Origin: Actinomycetes bacterium
Lineage (GTDB): Bacteria; Actinomycetota; Actinomycetes; Mycobacteriales; Mycobacteriaceae
Assembly (NCBI GenBank): GCA_023404955.1
Contig: JAEXZY010000015.1
Location: 1-32,982, forward strand
Direction of reading: 5' to 3'
Length of the DNA stretch: 32,982 nt
Part shown: positions 14,736 to 21,837 of the stretch, piece by piece
Layout: every line of letters begins with the position of its first letter
How positions within the stretch are numbered: the stretch's first letter is position 1
Notes under the pieces: generated by a model
What the model was told of the DNA's origin: nothing
Seen by the model: only the letters and a program-made list of their open reading frames with translations
Databases searched by the model: none
Made by a program: the position numbers and the translations under genes

Positions 14736-16486
14736 TGACCGAACGACGGCTCAACGGGCCGCAGGACACCGGGCGGGACTACCGCAACCTGAGCCGGCCG
14801 CGCTTCGGCGTCAGGCATCTGATCAACCAGCGCGTCGCACTGCGCGACGGCGTCGACCTGCTGGCCGACGTGCACCTTCCACGCGCGGACGGCCGCTTTT
14901 CCGCGCTCATCGCCGCGTCGCCCTACCCCCGGCAGATGCAGGACCTCGGCGCGCCGGCCGGATTCATCGAAGCGGGCGCGACCGACTTCTGGGTGCCACG
15001 CGGCTACGTCCACGTGATCGCCAACGTCCGCGGCACCGGCGGCTCGGGCGGGGTCTTCGGGTTCATGGACGCCCAGGAGCGACGCGACATGTACGACCTG
15101 GTCGAGTGGGCGGCCGAGCAACCGTGGTGCGACGGCAACGTGGGCATGATCGGGATCAGCTACTTCGCGATGACCCAGCTCGAGGCCGCCGTCGAACGGC
15201 CGCCGCACCTGCGCGCGATCTTTCCCGTCGCCGCGACCGCCGACCTCTACGAGGCGGCCTCTCATCACGGGCTGGCGAGTTCGTCGTTCATCACGCCGTT
15301 CCTGGCGATGATGGGACTGACCTCTGAGCGCAGCGATGCGTTCTGGCGGCGCAACCCGGCGCTCGCCATAGCGCGCCGCGTCCTGAACCTTCCTCAGGTG
15401 CACAGGAAGTTCGCGACGATGAACGGTGAGGCGGCCGTCACGATGATGCGCCAGCTGCTCAAACTGCCGCACAACCCGCATCCGTGGGACGACCTGTGGC
15501 TCGACACGATGGTCCGACACCCATTGCGCGACGAGTGGTGGGAGGAACGCAATCTGCTGCCGCTGCTCGGCGACGTCGACATCCCCGTCTACCTCGGCTG
15601 CGACTGGGAGAACGTGCCGCTGCACCTGCCGTCGACCTTCACCGCCTGGAAGGCCTTGCGGCACAACCCGAACGTCCGGATGGCGATGCTCGGCCGCTAC
15701 GGCCTGACGTGGCCGTGGGAGAGCCTGCACACCGAAGCGCTCGCGTGGTACGACCACTGGCTCAAAGGCGCCGACACCGGAGTCATGGACGGCCCGCCCG
15801 TGCGCTACGCCTTGCCGGGGGCCGACGGATGGCGCAGCAGCGCCAGCTGGCCCCCGCCCGCGAACTACCGCGAGTTCGCACTGCGTGCCGACGGTGCGCT
15901 CGCCGAGGACGAGGGCACACCCGGCACGCGCGAGTACCTGACGCTGGGCACCGGACTGAACCGCGCCGCGTCCAGCCCGATCGACCCGCCCGCCCTGCTG
16001 AGCTGGAGCACCGACCCCCTGCCGATAGCGCTCGACGTCGTCGGCCACATCGAGCTGCGACTGCACGCCTCGGCCACCGCAACCGACACCGCCTGGCTGG
16101 CCACGCTTCGCGATGTGGCGCCGGACGGGGCCACCACCGAGGTGACGGCCGGATGGTTGCGCGCCGGCTTGCGGACCGTCGACGAGGCACACAGCCGAGA
16201 CGGAGCGCCGGTGTTGCCGTGCGATCAGGCGGTGGCCGTCCCCGTCGGAAACGTCGTCGCATACCGCATCCCGGTGGTGGCCAACGCCCGTCGCTTCGCG
16301 GCGGGCCACCGCCTCGAACTGGTCCTCACCAGCGACGACCAGAACCCGCAGGCCCCGGCGATCATGAACTTCCGGCACGCCAGCGTCGGCACCAGCAGCC
16401 TCAACACGGTGCACTCCGCGTCCCGGCTGCTCATCCCGGTGTTAGCTGGAACACAGCCTCTGGTCGATGATCTTACTCCGGAGTAA
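14735..16486 (+). CDS. S15/CocE/NonD-family alpha/beta hydrolase
   Basis: A 583-residue protein of the X-Pro dipeptidyl-peptidase (S15)/cocaine-esterase family. The N-terminal hydrolase domain contains VANVRGTGGSGG-type sequence (IANVRGTGGSGGVFGFM) and the nucleophile elbow GMIGISYFAM with Ser142. The C-terminal jelly-roll domain (about 370-583) contains SWSTDPLPIALDVVGHIELRLHASATATDTAWLATLRDV. The usual GWYD and GPWxH segments carrying the catalytic Asp and His read GCDWENVP (Asp290) and GRYGLTWPWESLH (320-332), so the His assignment is uncertain. The ATG at 14735 fits a leaderless start with TACCGT 6 nt upstream; the longer frame back to 14075 is antisense to the TetR gene. Substrates in this family range from acyl esters to peptides and cannot be deduced here. 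The acyl-CoA dehydrogenase gene follows after 11 bp. Confidence 0.88.
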   Translation: MTERRLNGPQDTGRDYRNLSRPRFGVRHLINQRVALRDGVDLLADVHLPRADGRFSALIAASPYPRQMQDLGAPAGFIEAGATDFWVPRGYVHVIANVRGTGGSGGVFGFMDAQERRDMYDLVEWAAEQPWCDGNVGMIGISYFAMTQLEAAVERPPHLRAIFPVAATADLYEAASHHGLASSSFITPFLAMMGLTSERSDAFWRRNPALAIARRVLNLPQVHRKFATMNGEAAVTMMRQLLKLPHNPHPWDDLWLDTMVRHPLRDEWWEERNLLPLLGDVDIPVYLGCDWENVPLHLPSTFTAWKALRHNPNVRMAMLGRYGLTWPWESLHTEALAWYDHWLKGADTGVMDGPPVRYALPGADGWRSSASWPPPANYREFALRADGALAEDEGTPGTREYLTLGTGLNRAASSPIDPPALLSWSTDPLPIALDVVGHIELRLHASATATDTAWLATLRDVAPDGATTEVTAGWLRAGLRTVDEAHSRDGAPVLPCDQAVAVPVGNVVAYRIPVVANARRFAAGHRLELVLTSDDQNPQAPAIMNFRHASVGTSSLNTVHSASRLLIPVLAGTQPLVDDLTPE

Positions 16487-16487
16487 G
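16472..16487. promoter_or_regulatory. Perfect 16-bp palindrome before the acyl-CoA dehydrogenase gene
   Basis: CTTACTCCGGAGTAAG (16472-16487) is fully self-complementary. Its right arm contains the stop codon of the upstream hydrolase (TAA 16484-16486) and part of the AAGGTG ribosome binding site (16485-16490) of the dehydrogenase, whose ATG is at 16498. It is likely an operator for a dimeric regulator; neither TetR protein in this window has this sequence next to its own gene. Confidence 0.7.
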
Positions 16488-16497
16488 GTGCTGTTGC

Positions 16498-17709
16498 ATG
16501 ACGTTCTCCCTGGAGTTGTCCTCGGACCTGCTCGACGTGCAGAAGTGGGTCCACGAGTTTGCCAATGACGTCGTCCGCCCCGCCGCCGCGGAATGGGACG
16601 AGCGCGAGGAAACCCCGTGGCCGATCATCCAAGAGGCCGCCAAGGTCGGTCTCTACTCCGTGGAGTTCTTCGCCGAGCAAGCTGCCGAACCGAGCGGGCT
16701 GGGCATGATCGTCGCGTTCGAGGAATTGTTCTGGGGTGACGCCGGCATCGCGCTGTCCATCCTCGGCACCGGACTGGCCGCGGCGTCCGTCGCCGCGAAC
16801 GGTACCCCCGAGCAGGTCGGCGAATGGGTGCCGCAGATGTTCGGCAGTGTCGATGATCCCAAGGTCGCGGCGTTCTGCTCGTCGGAACCCAACGCAGGCT
16901 CCGACGTCGGCTCGATTCTGACCCGCGCCCGCTACGACGAGGCCACCGACGAGTGGGTGCTCAACGGGACCAAGACGTGGGCCACCAACGGCGGCATCGC
17001 CAACGTGCACGTCGTCGTCGCATCGGTGCATCCGGAACTCGGCACGCGCGGGCAGGCGTCGTTCATCATCCCGCCCGGCACCGCCGGGCTCAGCCAGGGC
17101 CAGAAGTTCCTCAAGCACGGCATCCGCGCCTCGCACACCGCCGAAGTCGTGCTCGACGACGTCCGCATCCCGGGCCGGCTCATCGTGGGTGGCAAGGAGA
17201 AGTTCGACGCCCGCATCGCCAAGGTGCGCGAGGGCAAGAAGGCCGCCGGCCAAGCCGCGATGGCGACCTTCGAACGCACCCGCCCGACCGTCGGCGCGAT
17301 GGCCGTCGGCGTGGCCCGCGCAGCCTACGAGTACGCCCGCGACTACGCCACCGAGCGCGAGCAGTTCGGCCGCAAGATCGGCGAATTCCAGGCGGTTGCA
17401 TTCAAGTTGGCCGACATGAAGGCGCGCATCGACGCCGCCCGTCTGTTGGTCTACCGCGCCGGCTGGATGGCCCGCAACGGCAAGGCTTTCGAGTCCGCCG
17501 AAGGCTCGATGGCCAAACTGGTGGCCAGCGAGACCGCCGTCTACGTCACCGACGAGGCGATCCAGATCCTCGGCGGCAACGGCTACACCCGCGAATACCC
17601 GGTCGAGCGAATGCACCGCGACGCCAAGATCTTCACGATCTTCGAGGGCACCAGCGAGATCCAGCGCCTGGTGATGGCCCGCGCGATCACAGGGCTCCCC
17701 ATTCGCTAA
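16498..17709 (+). CDS. Acyl-CoA dehydrogenase (FadE family)
   Basis: A 403-residue flavoprotein that introduces the alpha-beta double bond in an acyl-CoA, passing electrons to ETF. It shows the N-terminal helical domain, the FAD/substrate segment FCSSEPNAGSDVGSI with following ATNGGIAN, the KHGIRASHTAEVVLDDVRIP strand, and the C-terminal helical domain with ATEREQFGRKIGEFQAV and ILGGNGYTREYPVERMHRDAKI. The catalytic base is probably Glu383 in IFEGTSEIQRL. The length is typical. AAGGTG lies 7 nt before the ATG. It follows the S15-type hydrolase by 11 bp but has its own palindrome (16472-16487), so it may be separately regulated. Substrate chain length or branching cannot be assigned from sequence alone. 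Confidence 0.93.
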   Translation: MTFSLELSSDLLDVQKWVHEFANDVVRPAAAEWDEREETPWPIIQEAAKVGLYSVEFFAEQAAEPSGLGMIVAFEELFWGDAGIALSILGTGLAAASVAANGTPEQVGEWVPQMFGSVDDPKVAAFCSSEPNAGSDVGSILTRARYDEATDEWVLNGTKTWATNGGIANVHVVVASVHPELGTRGQASFIIPPGTAGLSQGQKFLKHGIRASHTAEVVLDDVRIPGRLIVGGKEKFDARIAKVREGKKAAGQAAMATFERTRPTVGAMAVGVARAAYEYARDYATEREQFGRKIGEFQAVAFKLADMKARIDAARLLVYRAGWMARNGKAFESAEGSMAKLVASETAVYVTDEAIQILGGNGYTREYPVERMHRDAKIFTIFEGTSEIQRLVMARAITGLPIR

Positions 17710-17742
17710 CACGGGCGCAACGTCGGCGAAACAGCGCAGTTC

Positions 17743-17748
17743 TAGTTT
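17743..17748 (+). promoter_or_regulatory. Candidate leaderless -10 (TAGTTT) of the permease gene
   Basis: TAGTTT ends 6 nt before the ATG at 17755, and no Shine-Dalgarno sequence is present. This fits a leaderless transcript starting at the ATG. It lies in the 45-bp gap after the dehydrogenase stop. Confidence 0.5.
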
Positions 17749-17754
17749 TGCCGA

Positions 17755-19416
17755 ATGACCCAGGAAATCGGCGATGACGTGCGCGCCGCCGCACCCGATG
17801 CCGACCTCGACCGGCTGACAGCCACCAAAGAGACCCTCGAGGACTACACGCTGCGCTTCGCTCCGCGCAGCTACCGCAAGTGGTCCACGGGCGTCGTCGG
17901 CATCTCCGCACTCGGCGGTATCGCCTACCTCGCCGACTTCGCGATCGGTGCCAACATCGGCATCTCCTACGGCACGACGAACGCGCTGTGGGGCATTCTC
18001 ATCTTCGCCGTCGTGATCTTCCTGACCGGCTTCCCGCTGGCCTACTACGCCGCACGCTACAACATGGATCTCGACCTCATCACGCGCGGAAGCGGATTCG
18101 GCTACTACGGCTCCGTGGTCACCAACGTCATCATGGCCACGTTCACCTTTATCTTCTTCGCGCTCGAGGGGTCGATCATGGCCCAGGGACTGGAACTGGG
18201 GCTCGGCATCCCGGTGTGGATCGGCTACGCGGTCTCGACGCTGATCATCTTCCCGCTCGTCATCTACGGCATGAAAGTGCTGTCCACACTGCAGGTCTGG
18301 ACGACGCCGCTGTGGCTCATCCTGATGGTGGCGCCGTTCGTGTACCTCGTGGTCGGCCATCCCGAGTCGGTCAGTCAGTTCTTCGCCTACCAGGGCGAGC
18401 AGGGCAACGGAGGCTTCAACCTCGGCTACACACTGCTGGCCGCGGGCGTCTGCCTGTCGCTGATCGCGCAGATCGCCGAGCAGATCGACTACCTGCGTTT
18501 CATGCCGCCGAAAACGCCGGAGAACAGCCGCAGTTGGTGGACGTGGATGATCCTCGCCGGCCCGGGCTGGGTCTTCTTCGGCGCCATCAAGCAGATCGTC
18601 GGCCTCTTCCTCGCGGTCTACCTGATCGCGAATGTCGCCGACAGCGCCGGCGTGGCCAATCAGCCGGTCCACCAGTTCCTCGAGATCTACGAGAACTTCC
18701 TGCCCGGCTGGCTGGCGATGACGCTGGCCGTCGTCCTGGTCGTGATCAGCCAGATCAAGATCAACGTGACGAACGCCTACTCCGGGTCGCTGGCATGGAC
18801 GAATTCGTTCACCCGCGTCACCAAGCGCTACCCCGGACGGCTGGTGTTCCTCGGCTTCAACCTGCTGATCGCACTGATCCTGATGGAAGCCAACATGTTC
18901 GACTTCCTCAACACCATCCTGGGCTTCTACGCCAACTGCGGTATGGCCTGGGTCGTCGTGGTGGCCTCGGACATCGTGATCAACAAATACCTGCTGAAGA
19001 TCTCGCCCCAGGCGCCCGAATTCCGAAGGGGCATGCTGTATGCGATCAACCCGGTCGGCTTCGGGTCGATGCTGATCGCGGCCGGGGTGTCGATCCTGGC
19101 GTTCTTCGGCGGGCTGGGCGAGGCGATCCGGCCCTACTCACCGCTGGTCGCGATCGGACTGGGCCTGGTGCTGCCGCCCCTCTTCGCCATCGCCACCCGC
19201 GGGAAGTACTACCTGCGCCGCACCGACGACGGTATCGACCTGCCGATGTACGACGAGCTGGGCAACCCGTCGGGCGAGCACCTCAAATGCCATGTGTGCC
19301 ATCACGATTTCGAACGGCCCGACATGGCGAAGTGCGAGACGCACGACGCGTTCGTGTGCTCGCTGTGCCTGTCCACCGACAAGGTCGCCGACCACGTGCT
19401 GCCGGCCCAGGCGTGA
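17755..19416 (+). CDS. NCS1-type purine/cytosine permease-like transporter with C-terminal Cys/His-rich domain
   Basis: A 553-residue membrane protein with about 12 hydrophobic helices between residues 45 and 480. It resembles the NCS1 (purine-cytosine permease) family: the N-terminal YTLRFAPRSYRKWSTGVVG segment, GGIAYLADFAIGANIGISYGTTNAL in helix 1-2, RGSGFGYYGSVVTN in helix 3, and ILGFYANCGMAWVVVVASDIVINKYLL in helix 10. NCS1 proteins import nucleobases or related compounds with H+ or Na+; the substrate is not predictable here. The odd part is the cytosolic tail from about residue 510: Cys512-x2-Cys515-His-His, then Cys527-x2-His530, then Cys535-x2-Cys538. It looks like a zinc-binding ribbon or B-box-like module. 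The start at 17755 is leaderless-like. It converges with pdxT, 7 bp away. Confidence 0.85.
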   Translation: MTQEIGDDVRAAAPDADLDRLTATKETLEDYTLRFAPRSYRKWSTGVVGISALGGIAYLADFAIGANIGISYGTTNALWGILIFAVVIFLTGFPLAYYAARYNMDLDLITRGSGFGYYGSVVTNVIMATFTFIFFALEGSIMAQGLELGLGIPVWIGYAVSTLIIFPLVIYGMKVLSTLQVWTTPLWLILMVAPFVYLVVGHPESVSQFFAYQGEQGNGGFNLGYTLLAAGVCLSLIAQIAEQIDYLRFMPPKTPENSRSWWTWMILAGPGWVFFGAIKQIVGLFLAVYLIANVADSAGVANQPVHQFLEIYENFLPGWLAMTLAVVLVVISQIKINVTNAYSGSLAWTNSFTRVTKRYPGRLVFLGFNLLIALILMEANMFDFLNTILGFYANCGMAWVVVVASDIVINKYLLKISPQAPEFRRGMLYAINPVGFGSMLIAAGVSILAFFGGLGEAIRPYSPLVAIGLGLVLPPLFAIATRGKYYLRRTDDGIDLPMYDELGNPSGEHLKCHVCHHDFERPDMAKCETHDAFVCSLCLSTDKVADHVLPAQA

Positions 19417-19423
19417 TGTCGGC

Positions 19424-20011
19424 TTAGGTGAGGGAGTCGACGAACAGTTTGTGGACCCGTCGGTCGCCCGTGACCTCGGGATGGAACGCCGTCGCGAGGG
19501 TACGACCCTGGCGCACCGCGACCGGATGCCCCGCCGCGGTGGCGAGCACCTCCACCTCGGCGCCGACCCGCTCCACCCAGGGCGCCCGGATGAACACCGC
19601 GTGCATCGTGCCGTCCAGGCCCGCGAACGCGATGTCCTCTTCGAACGAGTCGACCTGACGGCCGAAGGCGTTGCGGCGCACGGTCATATCGATGCCGGAC
19701 AGTGGCAGCGCCTCCCGCCCGGGCACGCCCGCGTCGGCGATCTCGGTCGCCAGCAGGATCATGCCGGCACACGATCCGTAGGCCGGCATGCCCTCAGACA
19801 GCCGGGCCCGCAACGGCTCCAGCAGATCGAACTCCCGCAGGAGGTGACTCATCGCCGTCGACTCGCCGCCAGGGATCACCAGGCCGTCCACTCGGGCCAA
19901 CTCGTCTTCCCGGCGCACCGTGCACGCGTCGGCCCCGGCTTCGCGCAGCGCCGCGAGGTGTTCGCGGGTGTCCCCCTGCAGCGCCAGCACCCCGACCCGG
20001 GGCGCGCTCAC
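19424..20011 (-). CDS. pdxT: Pyridoxal 5'-phosphate synthase glutaminase subunit PdxT
   Basis: PdxT hydrolyses glutamine and channels ammonia to PdxS for ribose 5-phosphate-dependent PLP synthesis. The 195-residue protein starts VSAPRVGVLALQGDTREHLAAL. It has the GGES motif (48-51), the nucleophile Cys81 (AYGSCAGMILLA), and the His177/Glu179 dyad (AFHPEVTGD), the full class-I glutaminase triad. The GTG at 20011 overlaps the tesB2 stop in a GTGA arrangement (20008-20011). The longer frame to 20161 lies inside tesB2 and is not used. It is the last gene of pdxS-tesB2-pdxT. Confidence 0.96.
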   Translation of the reverse strand: MSAPRVGVLALQGDTREHLAALREAGADACTVRREDELARVDGLVIPGGESTAMSHLLREFDLLEPLRARLSEGMPAYGSCAGMILLATEIADAGVPGREALPLSGIDMTVRRNAFGRQVDSFEEDIAFAGLDGTMHAVFIRAPWVERVGAEVEVLATAAGHPVAVRQGRTLATAFHPEVTGDRRVHKLFVDSLT

Positions 20012-20856
20012 GTCGTCGCGCGGGAGAAATCGCGCGGATACCGGGTCAGGCCCTCCTGCATCACCGCGGCCACCATCTCGCCGTACTGGTTGAAGATCTT
20101 GCCCTGGGTCAACGACCGTCCGCCGCACGCCGACGGCGAGGACTGGTCGTACAGCAGCCACTCATCGGCGCGGAACGGGCGCATGAACCACATCGCGTGA
20201 TCGAGCGAAGCGACCTGAAGATGCTGGCGCTCGTCGGGGTAGTTCACCTGGGCCGACCCGAGCAGCGTCAAATCGCTCATGTAGGCAAGGGCGCAGATGT
20301 GGAGTACTGAATCATCGGGCAGCGGGTCCCGATGCCGGAACCACACCTGCTGCTGAGAAGCCTTGCCCGGCAACAACGTCAGCTGATCGCGGGGAACAAT
20401 CCGCACGTCCCACTCGTCGAATTGCCGGAAGCTGGCGTCATCGAACACCTTGCTCGCCGACTTGAAGTCGACCATGTTGTCCGGCGGCGGGGCGGTCGGC
20501 ATCGCGTCCTGGTGCTCGATGCCGCTCTGGTCGGTCTGGAAGGACGCCGACATCGAGAAGATGGTCTCCCCGTGCTGGATCGCGGCCACCCGGCGGGTGA
20601 CGAACGAGCCGCCGTCGCGCAGCCGCTCGACGGTGTACACCGTGGGTGACCGTGCGTCACCGGCGCGCAGGAAGTAACCGTGCAGCGAGTGCACCTGGTA
20701 CTTGGGGTCGACGGTGCGCACCGCCGACACCAGGGACTGGCCGGCGACATGCCCGCCGAAGGTGCGCTGCAGGAATCCCGACTCCGGGCTGAACACGCCA
20801 CCGCGGTAGATGTTGACCTCGATCTGCTCCAGATCCAGGATTTCTTCGATCGCCAC
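20008..20856 (-). CDS. tesB2: Acyl-CoA thioesterase II (TesB2)
   Basis: A 282-residue double-hotdog acyl-CoA thioesterase, hydrolysing acyl-CoA to free acid and CoA. Conserved blocks are FLQRTFGGHVAGQSLVSA, the catalytic Asp in ASLDHAMWFMR, the Ser/Thr-containing YDQSSPSACGGR, and the Gln in TQGKIF, which together resemble the TesB Asp/Thr(Ser)/Gln catalytic set. The start at GTG 20856 (VAIEEILDLEQIEVNIYRG) matches M. tuberculosis TesB2 as I recall it; the longer frame to 20937 overlaps pdxS and is rejected. It sits 10 bp after pdxS and overlaps pdxT by 4 bp, so it is co-translated with the PLP synthase. The reason for this conserved linkage is not evident. Confidence 0.94.
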   Translation of the reverse strand: MAIEEILDLEQIEVNIYRGGVFSPESGFLQRTFGGHVAGQSLVSAVRTVDPKYQVHSLHGYFLRAGDARSPTVYTVERLRDGGSFVTRRVAAIQHGETIFSMSASFQTDQSGIEHQDAMPTAPPPDNMVDFKSASKVFDDASFRQFDEWDVRIVPRDQLTLLPGKASQQQVWFRHRDPLPDDSVLHICALAYMSDLTLLGSAQVNYPDERQHLQVASLDHAMWFMRPFRADEWLLYDQSSPSACGGRSLTQGKIFNQYGEMVAAVMQEGLTRYPRDFSRATT

Positions 20857-20866
20857 GGTCTGGTTT

Positions 20867-21772
20867 TTACCAGCCGCGTTCAGCGAGCCGATGAGGCACC
20901 GGGATGTCGTCGACGTTGATGCCGACCATCGCCTCACCCAACCCGCGCGACACCTTGGCCAGCACGTCGGGATCGTCGTAGAACGTGGTCGCCTTGACGA
21001 TCGCGGCGGCCCGCTCGGCGGGGTTGCCGGACTTGAAGATGCCCGAGCCCACGAACACGCCCTCGGCGCCCAGCTGCATCATCATCGCCGCGTCGGCCGG
21101 CGTGGCGATGCCGCCGGCGGTGAACAGCGTCACCGGCAGCTTGCCGGCCTGCGCGACCTCGACCACCAGATCGTAGGGTGCCTGCAATTCCTTTGCAGCC
21201 ACGAACAATTCGTCTTCAGACAACGACGTGAGCCGACGGATCTCGCCGCCGATCTTGCGCATGTGGGTGGTGGCGTTAGACACGTCACCGGTGCCCGCCT
21301 CCCCCTTCGAGCGGATCATCGCCGCACCTTCGGTGATGCGTCGCAGCGCCTCACCGAGATTGGTGGCCCCGCACACGAAGGGCACCGTGAAGCGCCACTT
21401 GTCGATGTGGTTGGCGTAGTCGGCCGGGGTCAGGACTTCCGATTCGTCGATGTAGTCGACGCCCAGGCTCTGCAGGATCTGCGCCTCGACGAAGTGACCG
21501 ATGCGGACCTTGGCCATCACCGGAATGGTGACCGCGGAGATGATGCCCTCGATCATGTCGGGGTCGCTCATCCGCGACACCCCTCCCTGGGCGCGGATGT
21601 CGGCGGGTACCCGCTCCAGTGCCATCACCGCGACCGCGCCGGCGCCTTCGGCGATCCGCGCCTGTTCGGGGGTGACGACGTCCATGATCACGCCGCCCTT
21701 GAGCATCTCCGCCATACCGCGCTTCACCCGCGCGGTGCCGCGGGCAGGACTGCCGAAAGCTTCGGTTTCCAC
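20867..21772 (-). CDS. pdxS: Pyridoxal 5'-phosphate synthase lyase subunit PdxS
   Basis: PdxS condenses ribose 5-phosphate, glyceraldehyde 3-phosphate and ammonia (from PdxT) to PLP. The 301-residue TIM-barrel protein shows RVKRGMAEMLKGGVIMDVV with Asp31, VMAKVRIGHF with the Schiff-base Lys88, and AMIRSKGEAGTGDVSNA with the second catalytic Lys156, then LFTAGGIATPADAAMMMQLGAEGVFVGSGIF. The GTG at 21772 is chosen because AAGGAG lies 6 nt upstream; the TTG at 21787 precedes that ribosome binding site and is rejected. A -10 candidate (TACACT) lies about 28 bp upstream. It is the first gene of pdxS-tesB2-pdxT. Confidence 0.97.
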   Translation of the reverse strand: METEAFGSPARGTARVKRGMAEMLKGGVIMDVVTPEQARIAEGAGAVAVMALERVPADIRAQGGVSRMSDPDMIEGIISAVTIPVMAKVRIGHFVEAQILQSLGVDYIDESEVLTPADYANHIDKWRFTVPFVCGATNLGEALRRITEGAAMIRSKGEAGTGDVSNATTHMRKIGGEIRRLTSLSEDELFVAAKELQAPYDLVVEVAQAGKLPVTLFTAGGIATPADAAMMMQLGAEGVFVGSGIFKSGNPAERAAAIVKATTFYDDPDVLAKVSRGLGEAMVGINVDDIPVPHRLAERGW

Positions 21773-21800
21773 TGTCAACTCCTTCAATCGCTACCGATTC

Positions 21801-21806
21801 AGTGTA
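21801..21806 (-). promoter_or_regulatory. Candidate -10 of the pdxS-tesB2-pdxT operon
   Basis: TACACT on the minus strand (21806-21801), preceded by an AT-rich TATC, is a good mycobacterial -10. It would give a leader of about 22 nt that includes the AAGGAG ribosome binding site. No clear -35 or PdxR-type repeat was seen. Confidence 0.5.
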
Positions 21807-21837
21807 GATACGGCGGCAAACCAATTCGATCCGCAGG

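Noticed and set aside
16225..18672. 815-codon open frame on the minus strand
   Set aside because: It is fully antisense to the hydrolase end, the acyl-CoA dehydrogenase and the permease, all of which have clear family motifs. Its translation is Asp/Glu/Arg/His-rich without any domain, the usual high-GC shadow.
20857..20937. Longer N-terminus for tesB2
   Set aside because: The added 27 codons overlap the pdxS 3' end, read as low-complexity Ser/Thr/Arg, and are absent from the related TesB2 as I recall it.
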